This document shows positions 58,675 to 64,000 of a stretch of DNA of 64,000 nucleotides, in pieces. The stretch is from Liquidambar formosana (Eukaryota > Streptophyta > Magnoliopsida > Saxifragales > Altingiaceae): NCBI GenBank assembly GCA_039720395.1, contig CM077827.1, forward strand, positions 23,712,375-23,776,374, given 5' to 3'. A model generated the notes under the pieces. That model did no database searches. It had not been told where the DNA came from and saw nothing but the letters and a program-made list of their open reading frames with translations. The position numbers and the translations under genes are program-made. Position 1 is the first letter of the stretch. Every line of letters starts with the position of its first letter.

Positions 58675-58770
58675 GAAAAAGAGGATGAGGTGCTTAGGCA
58701 GCTAAAGAAGACCAATGCCAACAACACTATTTGGGGCTTGCTCATGGCCTCATATAAGCACAGATAGACC

Positions 58771-59489
58771 ATGCTGAAACTCCTGAACCAAATACAAGTG
58801 CCCGTTGATACATCCCCCGAGGGACTAGTACATTTGGTAAACCCAACTCCCAAAAACTCAACTATTGTGTTCACCGATGTGGACCTACATAAAAGCGGGC
58901 CAAGCCATTCCCAAGCTCTCTATGTAACCGTTAACACTATGGGGAAGAGGGTTCCTACCGTTCTTATCGACAATGGGTCCGCACTAAATGTATGTCCTCT
59001 CCGAACTGCCACTGTCTTGGGTTTGGGACCTACCGATTTCATGCCATCAGGGCAGACCGTAAGAGCTTATGATAACACCTGCCGAGAAGTAATAGGGTGG
59101 TTACCTTTCCTCTTATCATGGGACCCACTGAGTTTAGGGTGGAATTCCAAGTGTTGGATGTGCCGTCGTGTTTCAACTTGCTATTGGGCCGACCTTGGAT
59201 CCATCCTACTGGGGCTGTGCCATCTTCACTCCATCAAAAGGTGAAGTTTCCTTATGAAGGAATCATAGTAACACTCCAAGGGAACTATGAATTGAAACTC
59301 GCAGGCGTGCCTATATGTGAGATACAACCAGAATCAGCAGCAGTACCACTATCTAGGTTTGACTATGTCCAATGCATTGAGAAAGAACTTAAGAAGGGTG
59401 AATTAATACCCTTAGACTTTTGCCCCCATGGCAATTTGCATGTTGGTGAGATCATGAGAAGAATGAGTTTCTTTCCAAGATGGGGCTAG
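58771..59489 (+). pseudogene. Protease pseudogene of the Tat-like element
   Basis: In the same frame as gag after a further stop (58765-58767). The active site is DNGS at 58969-58980 (VLIDNGSALNVCP) in place of the canonical DTG/DSG, as is common in Tat-type proteases. The second protease block NLLLGRPWIH near 59178-59208 is in another frame, so a frameshift lies near 59095-59105. Continues to about 59489. Confidence 0.85.
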
Positions 59490-60196
59490 GACGTCGCCAA
59501 CAAGGGATCCCTAAGTCTATTCAGAGCCGTGTCACCTCATACACCTTTGGGCTAGTATATGAGCCCTCTAGAAATGATCATGCGGAAATGTTGAAAAGAA
59601 ATAAGGAGAAAGTAAGAGCAAGAGTCGAGGGAAGGGTGCCAGATTTGAGGATCTCACCGTATCGGCCCACTTTGAATGGTTACTTCGTCAAAGAAGGGGA
59701 TGATTTCCTATATTGCGGGTTTCCAGAGCCCACCTTTGACCAAGCCACCTGTGAGCGCCGTGTCCTGAACCACGCCCGGGCTCGAGAGTACTACGCCACT
59801 AACCACAGATGATTAGGGCGGAGAGGGAGTCGCCACCCGATTTGGCTTCGGGAACCAATTGACCCTTAGGAAGGGTCTAACTTACCATAACCAGAGATTG
59901 TTCGGGTTCGGAGCTAGGGTACGCGGATGGGAAGGTGTTAGGCACCCATCTACGCCCGGCCGAGGCCGGCCCCCACATGTACTTATTGGCTTTAATTAAA
60001 AAGGACTTAATTAGGCTTAACCATATTCAATTAATTCAATGATTTAATTCAATCGATTGCACACAATGGCAAATAGGTATGAAATCAAGGTAAAACGAGA
60101 GAAATAAATATATACACAGAAAACAAAAGCATTTAACAGAGTCGAATCATACTTACACAACTTGCAAAACAAGGATTAGTCTGCAAAACGTGGGTC

Positions 60197-60262
60197 ATGC
60201 ACGTACGTGCATATGAGATGCACGTACGTGCGTCTCATACGTACGTACGTACGTACGTGCCT
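60197..60262 (-). repeat. ACGTACGT palindromes, downstream cluster
   Basis: ATGCACGTACGTGCAT (16-bp perfect palindrome) at 60197-60212, a near copy ATGCACGTACGTGCGT at 60218-60233 exactly 21 bp further on, then (ACGT)n to about 60260. This cluster is downstream of the minus-strand TATA box. Confidence 0.8.
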
Positions 60263-60999
60263 ATGAAAATCTCATCCCGTGCTTACCATGTTGTGCCCGA
60301 ACGGATCTATGACTTGAATATATGCAATAAAGTGGCTACAATTCGATTTAGGGACAATAGGATGGCCTAAACCTAGATAATGGAATGATAGTAAGTGCTA
60401 ATGAAGATGCAATAAATAGTATTCATACATGTAGGCTTAAATCATGCGAATCAAATGCCAAGAATTAATGGAAAGATATGATTGCGGAATTCTACCTATC
60501 CTATATGCCCGAATAATATATAGAATATTGAATATCATATGCAAGGGATGAATAGATGGTAAAACGAATCTGAATGCCAACCATTAAATGAAAGGGATGC
60601 GGAAGATGTTATGCACATTTCATACAATTAATAATCATGCTAAATCACAAGGAAATGGAATAAAGGATTGAAAATCATTACCCTCAGGTACGGGCAATAG
60701 CAATTTCTCCACGAGCTTGCCTTCCGGACCTCTTGCAGTCACAACTATGAGTTTTTCGGATCTTTCAGGGTGGAGGCTGGGTGCAAAAGTTGGGATCCTT
60801 TGGGGGGTGTGGGCTTAAGAAAAATCGGTCCCTTCTCTTGAATAAAAGCAGGTATTTATAGATGGTGATTAGGGTTTATTTCGAAGTCCATTAGGGTTTC
60901 CTAGCCGCCATCAAGCAGCTATAAGCACAGGGGCTTCATAAGGTAAGAAACGATTTGGGGGGAAATGCTGGAAATTTGAAATTTGAAGGGCATGATCGT

Positions 61000-61145
61000 A
61001 TGTACATGGAAGATGCACGTACGTGCATGAACCATGCTCATACGATCATGGGTATCAAAAGTTGTGTTGGAAAATAAAGGGCATGATCATACGTGCATGG
61101 AAGATGCACGTACGTGCATGAACCATGCTCATACAATCATGGGGT
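61000..61145 (-). promoter_or_regulatory. ACGTACGT palindromes upstream of the solo-LTR TATA box
   Basis: Two 91-bp tandem units, each containing ATGCACGTACGTGCAT (61013-61028 and 61104-61119) and flanking GGGCATGATC...ACCATGCTCATAC...ATCATGGG. The cluster lies 150-290 bp upstream of TATAAATA on the minus strand. Confidence 0.8.
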
Positions 61146-61607
61146 ATCAAAAGGTATCAAAAAGTTGCGTTGTGCTTGCACGGGTCCTTCGGGCTCGCTT
61201 GTGGTAGTTTATCTGCTGTTGCCCTTCATCATTGGGCTTAAAGGTGGTCTAAAATGTCAGGCGGTACAAAATTGGGTGTCAACACCACCAAGACTAGAGT
61301 TCCAGGATTTAAAATCTTCTTCACCGAATGGTATCCAATCACAACTGAAATGGTGGATGATGAAGCCATCAATGATGAGTTCTGGGAAAAGAAAGAAGGG
61401 GACTGGGTAGAAAACCTTGATGCATGGGCTATGACTGAAATATTCCAAGATACGATCCTCACCTTGGGAGGCTCAACCATTGAAGAACTCCAGGGTTCGT
61501 CCATTAGCCATGCTACCGTGCCACTCCTTAATTGGTACCTTAAAAGTGGTGTCATTGCGAAGATCCATGAAGAAGAAGACCTTGGCCTACCTGATAGCAG
61601 TTTGTAG

Positions 61608-61774
61608 GTGTCTTAGTTTAGTAATATTTCCCTAATTCAATAAGATGTATCTACTTAACTCACTTTGTGGAGTCATAGCGGTGATACAGATTTGCTTGTT
61701 TTCTTTCTTCTTTTGTGTGTTATTCCTACCATTCCTAGTCAATAAAGTGTGCTTTCTTTCTCTATATATGCAGT
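61608..61774 (+). other. Non-coding segment before the next LTR
   Basis: Contains no purine tract next to the LTR at 61775. It ends in a pyrimidine-rich run and GCAG (CTTTCTTTCTCTATATATGCAG), which looks like a splice acceptor. Ogre-type elements are known to have an intron between the protease and the reverse transcriptase, so this may be that intron. Confidence 0.4.
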
Positions 61775-64000
61775 TGTCACACCCCATTTTTGCACCACCT
61801 TACTAGGGCTCATCATTTCATGCATGTTTTTGTTTTGTTTTTGAGTCTAGTCACTTGCATTAGTTTTCTAGAGTCACGAGGACAATGGATATGAATTTTG
61901 GTTCAAATTGGAGTTGATCTTGAGGGATAATAAGAGCTTTTGTGACTTGAGGGGCATAATCGTCTTTTAAGTCCCAAACTTTTCATTTGACCTTGGAATG
62001 ATCTCCAAATTGTCAATTGGAGTTCATATGGATGCATATGAGGTATTAAGTCCCGTGGCCCTGATGATGAGTTTAGTGTGGTTATTTACGGATTATCCTT
62101 GAAGAATTAGTGCGAATCACAGCATGAGATTTTTGGTTAAAATGAAAAGAAAATTATTTTATTAAATTAGCCATTTTTATCATGACACTAACACGTGTAC
62201 GTATGTGATGAGTGTGTGTACGCACATACGATACATGTGCATGCGTGTTAGCGGTCAGTCTCCCAATTTTTATAAAAAACAATTTCCTTTTCCTATTCAG
62301 ATTAGAAGTCTTTTATCATTATAAAATACCTTTTGATTATTCTCCAAGGAAACCTAGTCCAGGAAGGAAAGGGAAACTCCAGATTTCAGCTATAAATACT
62401 CTCTTAATGTCTTTAAACAAGGGGGAGGAGAAGAGGGTTTGGAGGGAGTGAAATTCGTCATAATTCAGCAGCAGATTTTCTGAAAACCAGCAGTCGTATT
62501 TTAATCATAACTTTTTCATCCGAAGTTAGAATTTGATGAAATTGGTCTTGTTAGAAGATAATTCAATTCTCTACAACTTTGTATTTCACAAGCTTTGTCC
62601 AAATCCAACGTTTTCATACCCAAAAACGCGATTGAAGTTGCTGCTGCTGCAAAGTGACGAGAATCACTTTTTCTTTTCTCTTGTTCTCTTTTTGTTTTCT
62701 ATTTCTTTTCAAAGTTGAGTGAGTTTTGATCTCTTTGCTGTGATACCACTTTGACAAAGAGGAGGATTCGTGTTGGTTTGATTCACTCTAAAGACCTGAG
62801 GAGCCACGAACAATTACAAACACAAGGGGAGCCACCTCCTAAGGTATTCTCCTTCTCTATTCAAGCTTAAACTAGGTTCTCATATGGGTTAGGCTTATTG
62901 CATGTTAAAGGTGACTTTTTTATCATGTATTAACACTCTAGCTAGTTAATATACATGGAATATCTATTTTTTATCTACTGATTAGCATGCTTTAGGGCTG
63001 TCCTTTAGGTTTTTAATGCATAGTTGTGATTCTTGTGCTCCTGTTTGTCCTTGTGCTAGGATTAGTGTTATTGCATGTTAGAGTTAGGATTTTCATCATG
63101 TTATATTGCTTTAGTTAGTTAATATGCATGATTTAATTTCTGTTTAGTTTGGTTTTAGCATGATTAAAGTATGTTTTGTATGTTTTTAAGCATATTTGTG
63201 AGTTTAGGGTTTTAGAGTCATTGTTTCGTGTTTGTTTTCATATAGCATGATAAAGTAGACTTTTTTATTTGGTTTTTCTTCGTGTTTGCTGTATATGTTT
63301 CTCATATGGAGTAAACATGATAGTTTTGCATGCATGTTAGTATGTTTTAGGGTTTTTATGCATGATATGGTTCTAGGAATATGTTAGGACTTATTATTGT
63401 TCGCTGTTTTTGCTATTGGCATGCTTAGTGGATGATTTTAGGTCATAATACTATTCTGTCCAGATTTGCATGTTAGTGTTTTTGCATGGTTTTGAGCACT
63501 TGTAAGGGTGCAAATAGGTGTGGTATTTGTCCCATGGCAAATAGGGCTGCTTATGTCTGAAATGGCTAAATGCTTGGAGCTAATTGCGCTCAGGTAAGTG
63601 GGTGTGAAGGTGCCCCAATTCACCTTTCTTCTTAACTCATTCTCTTCTCCCTATTTAGGGTTAATTTTTAATATGATCCTATGGTTTAATTAGAGGTTTC
63701 CTTAACCAACAAAATTCTGGTTTTTATTAAAGTTTCCATTTTGTGGATTTCTTTCCTAAAATCAAACTTTCTATCATATTCAACTCTTTTGATCAAATAA
63801 GGAAACCTAGGGTTTTTACCATAGGTTTGTATTAGGTCTTAACCCTAATTCTAATCGAACTACGTGGACTTTGATCCATGTATTTCGTTGCATGGTACGT
63901 AGGCGCTCTTCGTGAGGCTCAAGTCCGTTCTAGGATCCAAGCATCCTAGGTTTATTTTTGTTTTGTTTTGTTTTTCTTTATTTTCTGTTTTTATTTGCTT
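61775..64000 (+). mobile_element. LTR of a related Tat-like family, continuing past the window
   Basis: Starts TGTCACACCCCATTTTTGC. The first roughly 270 bp and everything after about 62840 align with the LTR at 53210-55914, but 62047-62840 is unrelated to it. The replaced segment carries its own TATAAATA (62391-62398). Whether this is a solo LTR, a new element, or the 3' LTR of the same element cannot be settled here. The lack of a polypurine tract and the different U3 argue against the last. Confidence 0.8.
62189..62252 (+). promoter_or_regulatory. ACGTGT/ACGCACAT palindromic block upstream of the LTR TATA box
   Basis: ACACGTGT (62191-62198), ACGTGTACGTATGTG, GTGTGTGTACGCACAT and ATGTGCATGCGTGT within 60 bp, 140-200 bp upstream of TATAAATA at 62391. 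Same relative place as the palindrome blocks of the other LTRs. Confidence 0.6.

Larger units (their letters stand above)
59810..61281 (-). mobile_element. Solo LTR, reverse orientation, inside the Tat-like element
   Basis: Minus strand begins TGACACCCAATTTTGTACCGCC and ends GGTGGCGACTCCCTCTCCGCCCTAATCA, an end style shared with Tat-type LTRs. A minus-strand TATAAATA lies at 60853-60860. The flanks are ACAGA and ACACC, so the target duplication is imperfect or the border is off by a few bases. It interrupts the pre-RT reading frame. Length is 1,472 bp. Confidence 0.7.
59480..61607 (+). pseudogene. Region between protease and reverse transcriptase, split by a solo LTR
   Basis: Left part 59480-59812 (LGRRQQGIPKSIQ, YGFV/YTFGLVYEPSRNDH, YFVKEGDDFLYCGFPEP) and right part 61254-61607 (TRVPGFKIFFTEWYPI, acidic EKKEGDWVENLDAWAM, TILTLGGSTIEEL) belong to the long pre-RT segment of Tat-type polyproteins. 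They are separated by the reverse-strand solo LTR at 59810-61281. No reverse transcriptase, RNase H or integrase is in the window. The sequence after the stop at 61607 is followed by a new LTR at 61775, so those domains may lie beyond it or be lost. Confidence 0.65.

Noticed and set aside
53210..64000. Reading 53210-55914 and 61775 onward as the two LTRs of one simple element
   Set aside because: The U3 segments differ completely over about 800 bp and there is no polypurine tract before 61775, so they are unlikely to be copies made in one insertion event.

Overview
This is a plant nuclear genome window, most likely from a woody eudicot. The evidence is a large intron-rich gene, AT-rich intergenic DNA, plant-type LINEs, Ty3/gypsy chromovirus and Tat-like LTR elements, Mutator- and Stowaway-type MITEs and an integrated plant pararetrovirus. 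No tRNA, rRNA, CRISPR or prokaryote-type operon was seen. The species cannot be named from the sequence.

Region 1 (1-22440, + strand) holds the 3' two thirds of one host gene, an orthologue of Arabidopsis UBP12/UBP13 (ubiquitin carboxyl-terminal hydrolase). Twenty-three exons between 435 and 21776 read without interruption from inside the USP catalytic domain to the stop codon, 712 codons. The N-terminal MATH domain and the Cys box lie upstream of the window. Its introns are filled with mobile DNA. One intron of 9.6 kb (9657-19297) contains a LINE (about 10108-15539) broken by a 2.25-kb Mutator-type foldback element and by a second truncated LINE, plus a Mutator MITE and a Stowaway-type MITE.

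Region 2 (22440-33270, - strand) is an endogenous caulimovirid (pararetrovirus) at 23337-33059. It lies among small hairpin MITEs next to a TA run. Its order on the minus strand is primer-binding site, movement protein, coat protein with zinc knuckle, protease, reverse transcriptase/RNase H, then a second ORF of unknown function, followed by a repeat-rich promoter with a TATA box and a terminal redundancy. It is decayed by frameshifts and stops. It also carries an 885-bp tandem duplication separated by an inverted 53-bp copy, and a third partial copy joined to the terminal repeat by microhomology. The layout resembles florendoviruses.

Region 3 (33270-41705) is mostly non-coding: CT-rich tandem repeats, poly-T, one perfect hairpin, a possible TIR element and a solo chromovirus-type LTR (38479-41186).

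Region 4 (41706-52384) is a four-level nest: a copia-like solo LTR contains a solo LTR of the Tat-like family, which contains a truncated Tekay-like chromovirus (minus strand), whose LTR contains a small solo LTR. Three of the four insertions have exact 5-bp target duplications.

Region 5 (53210-64000) is a Tat/Ogre-like element with a 2.7-kb LTR, a primer-binding site, and decayed gag, protease and pre-RT regions. It is interrupted by a reverse-strand solo LTR (59810-61281) and followed by another LTR of a related family (61775 to the window end) with a different U3.

The most unusual pattern is that nearly every LTR here carries, at a similar place upstream of its TATA box, a cluster of short perfect palindromes. 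The palindrome sequence differs from LTR to LTR even where the flanking LTR is homologous, and several repeat at about 21-bp spacing. It looks like a fast-changing U3 promoter module shared across unrelated LTR families.
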